Shown: positions 29,101-47,180 of the stretch, piece after piece
How positions within the stretch are numbered: position 1 is the first letter of the stretch
Layout: the number at the start of each line of letters is the position of its first letter
Source: Ursus arctos
Lineage: Eukaryota > Chordata > Mammalia > Carnivora > Ursidae
Assembly: GCF_023065955.2 (NCBI RefSeq)
Contig: NW_026623056.1
Coordinates: forward strand, 83,637,256-83,701,255
Length of the DNA: 64,000 bases
Direction of reading: 5' to 3'
Notes under the pieces: model-generated
The model's database searches: none
Told to the model about the DNA's origin: nothing
Seen by the model: the letters and a program-made list of their open reading frames with translations, nothing else
Program-made: the position numbers and the translations under genes

Positions 29101-32100
29101 TAATCTAATGATTTCAAAGCAGTGGTTCTCAAATTTTTTCTCATCATGGGATACTTTATTACAGGTTTATTTTTGGTGGATCACTGCCCCCAAGAGCCCT
29201 CTTACCATCCCAGTTTTTCCATTTCTCTATTCCTCTGTCCTTCTTTCCCCTTCCTTAGTGCCTGTGCCCTCTTGTAAGCTCTCTTGGCCCTTATTCCTCA
29301 CCTCTCTGGTGATCTCCAGCCCCCGAGCCCTATGGTTGTCAGCTGCCGGTTACAGCAAGTTGGTTGGGAGGCCCCAGTATTAGCACTGCATGTGGTGATT
29401 TTGCCATGGGACTGGAAGGCTGGGGAGGAGGGCTGGAGTGTGTATGGGGGGGGGGTGGGCAGTGCTAAAGGGGTGGTGAAGGGGGTGGGGTGGGGACAGA
29501 GGATATTATCTGTGGACCACCATTTAGGCCCTGGTGGCCTCTGGTGATCCACAGGCTCAATTTGAGAACCACTGATCTCATGAAAAAAACAGGATATAAT
29601 AAGACCTAAATTCAAGGGAGAGGACGGACGCCTCGTGCTGTGAAGATGTAGGTGCTCCTGGTTTCAGCTTCCTGCAATGAGACCTGTGAACTCCACCTAC
29701 GGCTGCCTCATTGTCGGGGGAGTCTTAGGTGGTTAAGAAGGGCTTTCTAAAGAAATGCCTTCTGGTGAAGGGATGTGGTTTGGTTGGATGGGTGATGGGA
29801 AATTTGTTTCAGGAGTACTGGCAGCATGGCAGTGCTGAAACTGGGAGGCTTCGTGGTCTAAAGGATTGGGAAGGTTTCTTTATCCCGCTGTGCTCCTGAC
29901 TGCTTTTGTGATCATGGGCAAGTAATTACTTGGAATTTCAGTCTCCAAGTGTCATGAGAAGACAAGTCCTTATTACTGCTTCACAGGGTGGTAATCAGTA
30001 GCGTGACGGGCACCTATGAAGAATTGCTATGATTGCCAGGAAATGAACTGAATTTTGGCAAAATGAGATTTTGGTTGCTTTGGATCTTTTAATCTCATGG
30101 TATTTCAGTTTTGATAGCATTATCTCTGATGACCCTTTTATTAACAAATTAATATAAAACATGATACACCCTCAGTTTGCCTGCCATTTGGGGGGGGAGA
30201 TAGTTGCAATAATAGGTGTATAGTGAGTATATGGTCAGATTTATGAAAAATTTACAACTTGTTTGTAATTTACTAGGGATTGGTGTTGGAAAAAATGAAA
30301 ATCTAGCAGAATAATTTAAATGTTGAGTTCATTTTGGACTTAACTATATTACAGTGTTTAAAAATTTGCGTAGTATTTGAAAAAGGCTCTCATCTCATTG
30401 GGAAGAATTATAATTATACACCTATTTGAATAGTTTTAATCCTTTAATAAAATTTAATCTTGAAGCTGACTGCTCAGTATTTCAGGAAGTTAGACTGGAA
30501 GCTCTATGTGGATGTTTAGGCACATAAAAATTAGTCTTGTACATTGTTAGGTAGAAACTTCTGAATGCTATTCCATTGCAAAATTTTGGACTTCATTTGT
30601 ATAATGAAGTATTGATCCATAATGCTTATATAGTTCTAAAAATCATGTTAACATAACTGACAAAAATTAATCTCTTAATGATTAAATTAGTTCCCTGCAA
30701 ACTTTCCCTTAATTTTTTTTTTTTTACTTCAGTCTTGTAGGCAGTTGACAGGTTTTAAATAATTCACATCATGTTAAATGTTATGTAAGTCATTTTGATA
30801 AATATGAGATGTGTTCATCAGAGAAGTTTTTAATAAGAAAGCTGTGCTTTCAGAAAAACTCCCATTTATATGTTAATAGAAGAACCATTGCATTTGATAT
30901 GAAAGGAACATTTATAAAAATGTGGAAAAGTCATTAGCTGAAAATTTAACATTTGTCTTCACTGTCAAATATCACAGAATGTCTGTTTATTGCGTTTAGA
31001 AAACTTCTTCAGTGATCATACAGCTTTTCTTGCCTTGCTGTAGCCCAACACTCTCTTTTATGATAAAAACCCCATGGAATGCCAGCATTCTCCGTATTCT
31101 TTTTAGTTTGTTGCAGCATATTCTTAGATGAAAAAGAATGAGAGTTTTACCATTATTACTGTTTGTCAGTAAAACATTTTTAACTGGTAATTGATTTCAA
31201 AGAACCTTTATTTTCTAGAATTAAATAATTTGGACAATGACCCTATGGGTATTGTTTACTATTATAGTTTCATTAGATTAAGCAGCTTTTTGGTGAACTG
31301 TAAACACACTGGGGTAAAGAAACATGAAGATAGTAGAGAGTGGAAACCGAGTTGGAAGCCTGGGTTATTTGGGGATTTGCATTATACTATCTGCACAGTT
31401 GCCCTTTTTTTTAGGAGTGTTGCCTGGAAAAGAGGGGCGGATGAACCTGGAAGTAAGTAAAAGTCATTCTAGGTGTGTAGCAACAAGGCAGTTGATATCC
31501 AAGCATCAGCTAACTTTTCTCTTTATACATCAACACTGCATGGCCTGCACCAAATAAGGAACTGAACCAGGGGTATGTTTTTACCTCCACAGCTGCCTCC
31601 TTCCATCAGAGCACCTTGTTGAACTTAATGTCTAGTCACACATCATTGGCATGCTTTCTCCCCAGCATATAATTTACAAAGCTGGGGAAAAAAAATAAGA
31701 TGATACACATGTTTTACTACTGTGTGTAAAAACAAGATTTTAAAAATTTAGTATTAACTTATCAATACAGGAAACAATGCATACTCTCTACAGAGCTACC
31801 AAAAGTTTTGACTCCCTCTGTTGATAAGTTAATGACTTTGCTATATATTTGCTAGAGAATGTAAATCTAAAATTTAATAACAAGGGGAAGTAAAGCAGGA
31901 TTTGGAGATGTTACAAATTAAAAAAAAAAATGGCCATAAAGATCAACAGTAGAATTCATTTGTTTTGTGTACATGGATGTCCTTTAAAATAGAGGCATCG
32001 CCCATTTATTTCTTAATGTGTGAAAATGACTGTTGACCATGCTAATGTATAGAGTTGTGCATCTTGTGACATTAAGTGGTTTGCTGCTTTGATGGAAATT

Positions 32101-35100
32101 ATGGTTCAGTGGGTTGGATACAAGAGAGATGACTGTTCACAGAATAACCTGTGAACTTTCACCCCTCTGTATGGAAACTTGTTTCAGGGCCAAATCCTTG
32201 TAGCTGTCTTCTTGCCCCGGTCAGTGCCAGCCCTACTATTCACAACACTGCTGCCACCGAGGCCTAGGTATGTAAACGCTTAAGGAGTTTTTTACAAGTC
32301 TTTTAACATCACGCTAGGTTTTAAAAGAATTCAGTTTCAGTTTGGTTTAATGACAGGGTATTTTATGTGACTGTCCATTTACTGTGTAAATATAAATAGT
32401 TACCTTTTGCTTCATAGGGATTTTCTAAGTAAAATATTTTTACTTGCTATATGGTAGAATGGGGAAGAAAACTTGGGACGTTAACAGTATGCTGCTTCAG
32501 TGTCCAAACAATTTCTAAATGATTTCTGGGCTTTATTCATTAACTAGGTACACCTGGGACAATTAATATTATTGACTGTTTTAACATTGCCTTCTTTTTA
32601 TTTTGCAAGCTAAGAAGAGATACCAGTGAACCTAAATAGTGGACGAAAACAGGAGTGTTCTAATATTTTTTTTTTGGAGGGGGGCATGAGGGCCACTGTT
32701 TTAAACTGCCATTTATTTGCCTTATTTGACTTTCAAAATACTATTATGTTAATGTGAAAATAATTAGAACATCCACACTACAGTATGTATATAAGTATAG
32801 AAATTTAAATTTAATTGCTGTATCAGACCTAGAAGTAAAATAAGATTTTTTTTTAAGTTACACTGAGTTTGTAGTCAAATTCTAACTGTGAAATGGGGAC
32901 ATTTTACCTTTCTTTCTTTGGATAGGATCAGTTCTTAAGAGCAGCCCCGGTAACTGGAGGAATGGGAGCCGTGTTGATGAGAAAGATGGGCTGGAGAGAA
33001 GGAGAAGGATTAGGAAAAAACAAAGAAGGAAATAAGGAACCTATCCTAGTTGATTTTAAGACAGACCGAAAAGGTAACACATTGTTTCGGGAATGTTGAT
33101 TATACCTCCTTTAATATTTAGGGTTTCATCACCATCCTGCTTTTTTTTTTTAAGTAAGCTCCTTGCCTAGTGTGGGCTTGAACTCACAACCCTGAGATAA
33201 GTCATATGCTCCGACAGAGCCAGCCAGGCTCCTGTTTAAAATAAATTTTATTTCCCCCCCCAAAGTAACCCTCCTACATATCGATGTCCATGATGCTTAA
33301 CTAGAGCGTATCTACAGCTTTTTGTTAGGAAACAAAAGTTTTACCCATTTGTGGCAGCTTTTGTAGATATAGATGGAGTCACTAATTTGAGCTAAAAGGT
33401 GGTCTTATGTTAGTTGCTAAATATTATGGAAATGTGCAGATTATCAGTGTCATTGAAATTCCAACTGGATTTCAGTGTTAGTAAATGGTATCCCCATTTT
33501 GTTTTCTCTCGACAGGGAATATATACTTGTCTTTGTTTCTAGGTTGTATTTTTTTCCTTTCTTTGATATTTTATCCCATACATTCTCCTTATTTCTAAGA
33601 GTGCTGTTTTGTCTTCATTTTATAAACCCGTTTGGCATGTCCCTCTTAAACTCCGTAATGGAGTTTTCTTGGGTGGGGCTGGAGAATAGTAGACCAGTTG
33701 CTGACAGCAGTGTCAGCTCTTCCTATTACCTTGTGCTTGGGGCACCTTGGAACTTTTTATCTTTCCTAGTACTTTGTTACTCAGATGGAGATCGGTATAC
33801 ATAGCCTGCATGCAGTTGCTAAGTATTAAAAACATACTTAGAGGGGTGCTTGGATGGCTCAGTTGGTTAAGTATCTGACTTGATTTTGGCTCAGGTCGTG
33901 ATCCTCAGGGTTGTGAGATCAAGCCCTGCATTAGGCTTAGCATTAGGCGTAGCACTAGGTGTGGAGCCTGCTTGGGGATTCTCTCTCCTCCTCTGTTGCT
34001 CCGTCATGTAAAAACAAAAAAAACAACAACCATATATACACATATGTATGTATACACTTAGTGCTCATTGGTAACAGCCAATTGGTACTTTTAAATAATT
34101 TCTTTCCTTGGAATAATGTCTTCCATAGAATCAGATGGGACTGGGCTGTCAGCTCAGTGTGATTGCTATAGCTTGTGTAAGTCTCATTTTTAAGAACTGG
34201 AAAGTTCGGAACTGGAAGTTTCCTTACCTTTGCAATCAGAAAGGCAAGTTGGAGTTAATACAGTTAAATTATTTTGTATCAATGAATTTGGAAACCAACC
34301 AGCTTGGACCAAATTGTGTGTCTTGTAAAATGTCTTGCATCGGAATTTCTGTATTGTCATCCACATAGAATACTGTGATGCCATTTGTTTTTTTTTTTTT
34401 TTTCAAATTGGAGGGATTTATTGTAATGGTGGTCCAGTAGGCTGGAAACAGCATGAGAATCATCCTGTGCTGTTAGCATTAATTCAAACTCTAGATTAAA
34501 TAAGAAAAGGACATTGTACTGATGTCACATTGACATTGTCTTACACAAGTTGAATAGATTTTTTTGTGTCATAAAAGGTGATTGGTTGGAAGAAAAGTGA
34601 GATCGTCTGTCTTCTGTGAGCAATCTTCATTTGATAAGTCAGAAAGGGGTTGTTTGCTCCCATTTATAGAGACACCCTCTCACTTTTAACTGGGGTGTGT
34701 GACCTAAAATCCTCACCTTTTGGGGAACTTAATTAACTGAGCAGTGTTTAAGGGATGGGAAGCCTTTAGAAGTCGCTTGTAATAAATAGCCACTACTTTT
34801 TAAACTTCTGAAGAAACAGTCCTGGGCATGTTAACTGTGGCACTTAATTTATAGATATATTCATATGTTAGGTTTTTGTGTTTTCTGAACATTGATTTTT
34901 TATACAATTTCTAATACCAAGGTATATGAACGTATAAGTATATAGGTTTATATATTGAAACACAGGAAGACAAATCAAATTATATGAAAATCGGGTAGTG
35001 GGAGTTGAATATTTTATTGGAAGGCATAGGTTCCTACAGAGGGAATCATTGTATATTATAATTTAAAATGATGCTTTGGAGTTTATTCAGTGAACATTGG

Positions 35101-36150
35101 CTTTTTATTTTAAAGGTCTTGTTGCAGTAGGAGAAAGAGCACAAAAGAGGTCCGGAAACTTCTCTGCTGCAATGAAAGATCTGTCAGGTGAGAGTACATT
35201 TTAATTTCCTCTTGTCCCATCCCCACCTTGAATTCGTAATTTGTTGCCACAGATAGTGGAAATAATTAACAAATGGTTATTTTTTTCTCTGCAGGCAAAC
35301 ATCCTGTGTCTGCTTTGATGGAAATCTGTAATAAGAGAAGGTGGCAACCACCGGAATTTCTCTTGGTCCATGATAGTGGCCCAGATCATCGCAAACATTT
35401 TCTCTTTAGGGTAAATATGAATTTCTGCATTAATTGTATACCCTTATTAATTTGATGACTTAGAGGGTGAGGGATAAGCATTGTATGGTCACAGGATTGA
35501 TACATTGTGGGTTGGGAGTGAATATATGTGTGTGGGTAGAAGTGGTAGGGTTTTGGGGTTTTTAAATATTTAAGTATACTTTAATATGACCTGTTAATAT
35601 CCTGCTTTTCAAAAATGTTGGAGGGAAAGATGTGGGCAAAATCTGGTGAACAATTTGTTGACATTTTCTAATGGAACATGGGGAATTAATTTAGTAGTTT
35701 TATCAGAGATTTCTCCATTCCCTGCCCCCCCCCCCCCCCCGTCCCATTTGGAGACCTGCTCTTAATTTGCAGTCCCTTTTTCCAAATGATTTGCTTCTTC
35801 TGGGTTGAGATTAATTTGACTTACATAGTGTGGGTTTTATATTTTTGTAAATTATTTTTCTAGCATTTAGTGAAAAAATACAAAGCTAATAGATATTAAA
35901 GTTTGATGCTGTTCTTATTGTATGTTTTTCTTGAATAGGTATTGAGAAATGGAAGCCCTTACCAGCCCAATTGTATGTTTTTCTTGAATAGGTATTGATA
36001 AATGGAAGCGCTTACCAGCCCAGCTTTGCCAGCCCTAATAAGAAGCATGCTAAAGCCACAGCAGCTACTGTGGTTCTTCAAGCAATGGGCCTTGTACCAA
36101 AGGACCTCATGGCTAATGCCACTTGCTTCAGGAGTGCCTCACGTAGATAG
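5111..36150 (+). CDS. SON: SON, complete gene (12 coding exons)
   Basis: SON is a very large nuclear-speckle protein that binds RNA and DNA and promotes splicing of weak introns, many in cell-cycle genes. Exons 5111-5187, 8289-8455, 10152-16076, 17775-17935, 19869-20015, 20194-20382, 27389-27499, 28641-28757, 32926-33073, 35116-35187, 35295-35410 and 35992-36150 join in frame to 2,462 codons plus stop (human about 2,426). In order: Lys-rich tract (residues about 105-133); ELPGQP-type repeats (361-648); decapeptide MDSQMLATSS repeats (710-903); DPYRL heptads (907-988); ERSMMS repeats (994-1125); PPLPPEEPP repeats (1143-1177); RS domain with RRSRTPS repeats (1825-2052); G-patch in exon 9 (from about 2308); double-stranded RNA-binding domain in exons 11-12 (about 2374-2445). 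All splice sites are GT-AG. The start has a good context (gacgccATGg) and gives the conserved MATNIEQIFRSF. Convergent with DONSON, divergent from GART. Confidence 0.98.
5188..8288 (+). other. SON: SON intron 1
   Basis: No exon is seen. The left 500 bases stay CpG-rich, with a run of Cs at about 5337-5351 and a cluster of CCG/CCT repeats near 5527-5600. A MIR lies at 7130-7330. The remainder is AT-rich with no recognised element. Confidence 0.7.
7130..7330 (+). mobile_element. MIR (ancient SINE)
   Basis: Reads tggttaagtaggagctctggttttgaatacc, later cctcatttataaaaatcag and gttaggattaaatgagttaag, following the MIR consensus order. Confidence 0.75.
8289..8455 (+). CDS. SON: SON exon 2
   Basis: Encodes residues 26-82 (GRSEGQLNGETN to GVLDTELRYKP). 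The acceptor is TTGTCAAG and the donor GTAAGC; the exon enters in phase 2 and leaves in phase 1. Confidence 0.97.
8456..10151 (+). other. SON: SON intron 2
   Basis: AT-rich. A MIR-like stretch lies at about 9535-9720 on the minus strand. Nothing else is recognised. Confidence 0.6.
9535..9720 (-). mobile_element. MIR (ancient SINE), diverged
   Basis: Starts ggcatttgctgagggcttattacgtaccaggc and ends with cagagccagtgccatgttg, a diverged reverse MIR. Confidence 0.55.
10152..16076 (+). CDS. SON: SON exon 3, giant repeat-coding exon
   Basis: A single 5,925-base open exon encoding residues 82-2056, about 80% of the protein. It holds every low-complexity repeat block of SON and the RS domain. It opens after TTTCAG with DLKEASRKSRCVSVQTD and ends TTGA|GTAAGT. 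The junction residue with exon 4 is AAT (Asn), where I recall Asp in human. Long antisense open frames across it are by-products of the repeats. Confidence 0.97.
12037..12615 (+). repeat. SON: coding minisatellite: MDSQMLATSS decapeptide repeats
   Basis: About 19 tandem 30-base units in frame. They begin as ESHMLASNTM, pass through DSQMLATSSM and end as DAQMLASSTQ. Central units differ by only one or two synonymous bases, so this part has been recently homogenised; the outer units are more diverged. Confidence 0.95.
12628..12870 (+). repeat. SON: coding repeat: DPYRL heptads
   Basis: Tandem 21-base units coding DPYRLAQ, DPYRLGH and related PRPYRIA forms, immediately after the decapeptide block. 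Confidence 0.93.
12889..13280 (+). repeat. SON: coding repeat: ERSMMSAY / ERSMMSPMA units
   Basis: Alternating ERSMMSAY and ERSMMSPMA units at the DNA and protein level, grading into ADRSMMSSYSA units. Confidence 0.93.
13336..13437 (+). repeat. SON: coding repeat: PPLPPEEPP x3
   Basis: Three tandem 33-base units coding PPLPPEEPPTM and variants; proline-rich. Confidence 0.9.
15770..15915 (+). repeat. SON: coding repeat: RRSRTPS heptads in the RS domain
   Basis: Six tandem 21-base units agccgccggagccgcacccc encoding RRSRTPS, nearly identical at DNA level. They are flanked by two SRRRRSRSV-SFSISP blocks that are themselves similar (about 15727-15772 and 15907-15960). Confidence 0.93.
16201..16497 (+). 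mobile_element. Tigger-like (Tc1/mariner) nonautonomous DNA transposon
   Basis: The left end reads tgtagttgactcctgggtaacatgggtttgaactgg and the right end gttgttcaagggtcaacggta, inverted ends of the CAGTTGACCCTTGAACAAC type. The short internal segment fits a deleted copy. Confidence 0.8.
17517..17538 (+). repeat. (TG)n microsatellite
   Basis: About 11 TG units. Confidence 0.9.
17775..17935 (+). CDS. SON: SON exon 4
   Basis: Encodes KAQLLEIAKANAAAMCAKAG to GGATIEELTE. Acceptor CTTTCAG, donor GTAAGC, leaving in phase 0. Confidence 0.97.
18001..18493. mobile_element. inverted-repeat element, probable DNA transposon relic
   Basis: Two arms, 18001-18064 and 18410-18493, are imperfect inverted repeats. 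Both carry the outer tgccaaaacccgaa end, an internal second copy of gccaaaacccgaaat and a central cagccatt/gataatgg core. The right arm is longer because it contains a perfect 22-bp palindrome (18445-18466). Related ggccatta motifs recur inside (18109, 18373). CpG content is higher than the surrounding intron. No clear target-site duplication was found and I do not recognise the family. Confidence 0.6.
19556..19705 (+). mobile_element. LINE-2 3' end
   Basis: Reads tagattgtaagctccttgggagcagggaccatg, and after an inserted CTT/T run, gtgctctgcacatagtaggtgctcaataaatgttg, the well-known L2 3' end. Confidence 0.8.
19869..20015 (+). CDS. SON: SON exon 5
   Basis: Encodes KCKQIAQSKEDDDVIVNKPHVSDEEEEEPPFYHHPFKLSEPKPIFFNLN in phase 0; acidic. 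If the GTGAGT donor were bypassed, translation would add 21 residues (VSISVYG to NKTQM) and stop at 20079-20081. Confidence 0.97.
20194..20382 (+). CDS. SON: SON exon 6
   Basis: Encodes IAAAKPTPPKSQVTLTKEF to DDNVFSSNLPSE, 63 codons in phase 0. It can join to exon 7 at 27389 or to the alternative last exon at 20491. Confidence 0.97.
20491..20745 (+). CDS. SON: SON alternative last exon (short isoform)
   Basis: After a strong acceptor (CACTCTTCTTAG) the frame of exon 6 stays open for 84 codons (GRVKRQGRVRRQMKQ to SSRFWW) and stops at 20743-20745. A canonical AATAAA follows at 21267-21272. Use of this exon would give a SON lacking the G-patch and double-stranded RNA-binding domain. Human SON has described short isoforms that end in alternative exons (called 5a and 7a); the position after exon 6 fits 7a. 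The functional call is inference from that and from the open frame. Confidence 0.75.
   Translation, partial: GRVKRQGRVRRQMKQPAASHLTVTRCNSLCGTKPQSEKHRISENSVITSLPNIGPSLHLWEGSPRYNYLASRFASRLYSSRFWW
21192..21220 (+). repeat. (AT)n microsatellite
   Basis: Run of tatata within the 3' UTR of the short SON isoform. Confidence 0.85.
21267..21272 (+). terminator. SON: poly(A) signal of the short SON isoform
   Basis: AATAAA followed within 30 bases by the U/GU-rich stretch ttacttttatttaacttgttgtg. Confidence 0.65.
21275..27388 (+). other. SON: SON intron 6, distal part
   Basis: The largest SON intron after the alternative last exon. It is AT-rich and unusually free of SINE and L1 copies compared with the rest of the window. 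I recognised no element or exon on either strand. Confidence 0.55.
27389..27499 (+). CDS. SON: SON exon 7
   Basis: Encodes PVDISTAMSERALAQKRLSENAFDLEAMSMLNRAQER, phase 0. Acceptor TTTCTTAG, donor GTATGT. Confidence 0.97.
27660..27860. mobile_element. ancient MIR/L2-like repeat
   Basis: Contains agtatttattgtgtactatgtggcaggaactg and later tgagatataggtactattatg. The motif order matches old mammalian repeats, but the family is not certain. Confidence 0.45.
28641..28757 (+). CDS. SON: SON exon 8
   Basis: Encodes IDAWAQLNSIPGQFTGSTGVQVLTQEQLANTGAQAWIKK, phase 0. Confidence 0.97.
29120..29574. mobile_element. hAT-Charlie nonautonomous element
   Basis: Terminal inverted repeats cagtggttctcaaa at the left and tttgagaaccactg at the right, 455 bp apart, as in the MER5/Charlie group. 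The middle is GC-rich with a run of Gs near 29447. The expected 8-bp target duplication is too decayed to read. Confidence 0.85.
29860..30050 (+). mobile_element. MIR, diverged
   Basis: Contains gatcatgggcaagtaattacttgg and the order of MIR blocks (ttcagtctccaagtg, cacagggtggtaatc), with high divergence. Confidence 0.5.
32926..33073 (+). CDS. SON: SON exon 9, G-patch
   Basis: Encodes DQFLRAAPVTGGMGAVLMRK then MGWREGEGLGKNKEG, the G-patch with its conserved glycines, which binds RNA and helicase-type partners. Phase 0 in, phase 1 out. Confidence 0.97.
33144..33233 (-). mobile_element. CAN-SINE fragment
   Basis: Reverse SINE: tagtgtgggcttgaactcacaaccctgag and gccagccaggctcc. Confidence 0.75.
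33843..34030 (+). mobile_element. CAN-SINE, older copy
   Basis: Starts ggggtgcttggatggctcagttggttaag; the tail has ctctctcctcctctg and an A-rich end. Confidence 0.85.
35116..35187 (+). CDS. SON: SON exon 10
   Basis: Encodes GLVAVGERAQKRSGNFSAAMKDLSG across its junctions, phase 1 in and out. Confidence 0.97.
35295..35410 (+). CDS. SON: SON exon 11, start of dsRNA-binding domain
   Basis: Encodes KHPVSALMEICNKRRWQPPEFLLVHDSGPDHRKHFLFR, the first half of the double-stranded RNA-binding domain, leaving in phase 0. Confidence 0.97.
35918..36023 (+). repeat. SON: 53-bp tandem duplication spanning the exon 12 splice acceptor
   Basis: Unit 1 is 35918-35970 and unit 2 is 35971-36023, differing at three positions. 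Each contains the pyrimidine tract, the AATAG acceptor and the first 31 bases of exon 12. Unit 2 preserves the protein. Unit 1 would code VLRNGSPYQPNC and reach a stop at 35996-35998. Confidence 0.95.
35992..36150 (+). CDS. SON: SON exon 12, C-terminus
   Basis: Encodes VLINGSAYQPSFASPNKK to CFRSASRR and the stop TAG at 36148-36150. I chose the second of two tandem acceptors (35990-35991) because only it keeps the conserved frame and the end of the dsRNA-binding domain. Confidence 0.95.
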   Translation, partial: VLINGSAYQPSFASPNKKHAKATAATVVLQAMGLVPKDLMANATCFRSASRR

Positions 36151-37075
36151 ATTGAGGTTTTATATTAATCATTTCAGATAATTTTACTCTGCATCAAAAT
36201 GTATTTCCTCTTTAATGTTGTAAATATTTGGCAATTTAAGACATTGTGTAAAAAGCAATCTGTACAAACATCTCCAGGCTTTGATTTTTGTACCATGGAA
36301 ATTGTATTTAACCATACAGGGTTTTGGTATGTTTATATTGTTTACCTTAGTGATGTATTTGTTTAAGTGGCTAACATCCAAACAATTGTTTGAAGGCATC
36401 CGTAATCTTCAGTGTGGAATGTTAAATAACGCTTTTATACTGTATTTTGTACTATGATGTAACCTCCCTTCCTTATGGCTAGGCTGCTGTAACACTTGCC
36501 TGTAATCAGTGAAGGGCTGTGCACCTTGTACTAGTTCACAGTGGGTTCTGCTGGACAGATACTGGGCCAGTGTTATTGAGGTAATCAAGCAAGATCTGTT
36601 CCACAGGGCTAATGCCACCATCTCCCCTTAAAGTTTTGTAGAGGTTATAAAAAGAAAGTGCTATGTTGTGTGATGATCTGCACTAAGTCCTGCGTTCCCA
36701 TCAAAGCCACTTGGGCCATGAGAAGGGAGTCAAAATGAAGTCCGATTAGAATTTACTGCAGAGGCCAAGTACATTTAGTATGGCATTGAGTTGTGATATA
36801 GTTTTACTTTGATGTGCATTTTGAATTTCAGCTACACCTAGATAGACGTTAAATGATAATTAAAATGCTGTAACCAACTTATCTAATAAAATCGGCACCC
36901 AGCCACTATTTTGTTGACTATGAGAAAGTTTAAGTTTATGTTAATTTTTAGGGTCTGATAGAATATTTCATGTGTATTACAGTGGTATTCATAATGCTAT
37001 GTCTCTAAACTTTATTTTCAAAAGCTTAAGGCCCAAATATAAACTTCTCTGGAATAAATGTGGTGTTTTATTTTT
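36151..37075 (+). other. SON: SON 3' UTR
   Basis: No open frame of note. Two canonical AATAAA signals lie at 36885-36890 and 37053-37058, the latter followed by tgtggtgttttatttttt. The 3' end faces the DONSON 3' end. Confidence 0.7.
37053..37058 (+). terminator. SON: SON distal poly(A) signal
   Basis: AATAAA with a GU/U-rich element directly downstream. An upstream alternative is at 36885-36890. Confidence 0.65.
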
Positions 37076-37152
37076 TGGATCATAAAGTAAACACATACTT
37101 CTTCGCTAAATACTGTTATTTCTTTACCCAATGCTTTTGATTTCTAAGTACT

Positions 37153-37158
37153 TTTATT
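37153..37158 (-). terminator. DONSON: candidate DONSON poly(A) signal
   Basis: AATAAA on the minus strand, about 740 bases past the DONSON stop. A second minus-strand AATAAA at 37067-37072 would make the DONSON transcript reach the SON poly(A) site. Which is used cannot be told. Confidence 0.45.
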
Positions 37159-37179
37159 TTTAAGAAAATTTGAATTACA

Positions 37180-37220
37180 CATCCACACACACACACCCAC
37201 ACACACCCACACACCTACAG
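37180..37220 (+). repeat. (CA)n-rich microsatellite
   Basis: Repeats of cacaca and acacaccc between the convergent SON and DONSON 3' ends. Confidence 0.8.
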
Positions 37221-37900
37221 GAGCATTAAGTACTACACCACGACAGCTGAGCATACATTACAATTATTAACACTATTCTATGTGGAATACAAAATACCCC
37301 TATCTGAATTAACATGCATTAAAAAACCAAATTTAATATACTTGAGAATAAAATTATAAATCAGAAGGAAAACAGCAGCTAAGGTAGACAAATAATCATC
37401 AGCTCAGCACTTATTGTCTACATTTGTACCTTCATAAAGCTAGAACCTGCGTATAGTTGTAGGTGATTCATCAAATAGTTCTGCCCTGATACCATCAGTC
37501 ACAATGCCAGGAGGTAACTGATGGGAATTTAGCTTCAATTTCCCATTTGCAAGGAAACACACTCATGACATTCCATTTTCTACTAAGTTTATGATTAGGT
37601 TGTAAGGGTCTAGAAGTCTCATTCAAGTTACTGATGTTTTTAAAAAGTGGGGAGTTCTCTTCGTATCTGAACAATCTAATCAGAATATTAAAAAATGCTG
37701 ATTCAAAATCAATCCTGCTTAACACATGTAATAAAAATTAATGTAAAAGGTTAACGTTTATAAACATTTGATACTTTAAAAGATAGTTATATATTCCTTT
37801 AACTTCCAAAATGAACTTTAGAGCCAAAGGGATAACAATCTTGAATTTCCTTGCTAGAAGGCTTTTTCCTCAAAGATTCCTTTTAGGCTTACTTTGGTGT

Positions 37901-46930
<9,030 letters not shown>

Positions 46931-47180
46931 AACGCGCGGCTCACGCAGAGGGGGCGGCCGGCCTCCCCGCCGGCGCTTCCCGCGCGCGCCGGCCCCGCCC
47001 CCGACGTGGCCCCGCCCCTGAGGCGCTGCAAGCGCAAGCGACGCTGGCTGCCCGCGAGGCCCCGCCCCCACTCCTCGGTCTGGTCCAGTCCCGTCTGCTG
47101 CCCCGCGCTGCCCCTGGGTCCTGGGTGCCGAGTGGCTGGGGAAACCCCCGGTCCGGGGCACAGATGTGCACTGCCCAGTC
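46931..47180 (-). promoter_or_regulatory. DONSON: CpG-island promoter of DONSON
   Basis: The CpG island spans about 46320-47180. GC boxes (ccccgcccccg, ccccgcccctg) lie at 46993-47022 with cgacgtggc between them, plus another gccccgccccc near 47060. No TATA box is seen. Confidence 0.75.

Larger units (their letters stand above)
28758..32925 (+). other. SON: SON intron 8
   Basis: Holds a hAT-type element (29120-29574) and a diverged MIR (29860-30050). The rest is AT-rich with no recognised feature. Confidence 0.6.
33074..35115 (+). other. SON: SON intron 9
   Basis: Two SINEs (33144-33233 and 33843-34030) and a T-run near 34388-34403; nothing else recognised. Confidence 0.6.

Noticed and set aside
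29039..29615. Overlapping open frames near 29.0-29.6 kb on both strands
   Set aside because: They lie mostly in the hAT-type element and its GC-rich core.
35939..35998. Upstream AG at 35937-35938 as the normal start of SON exon 12
   Set aside because: It gives a frameshift and stop after 19 codons; the second acceptor keeps the conserved C-terminus.
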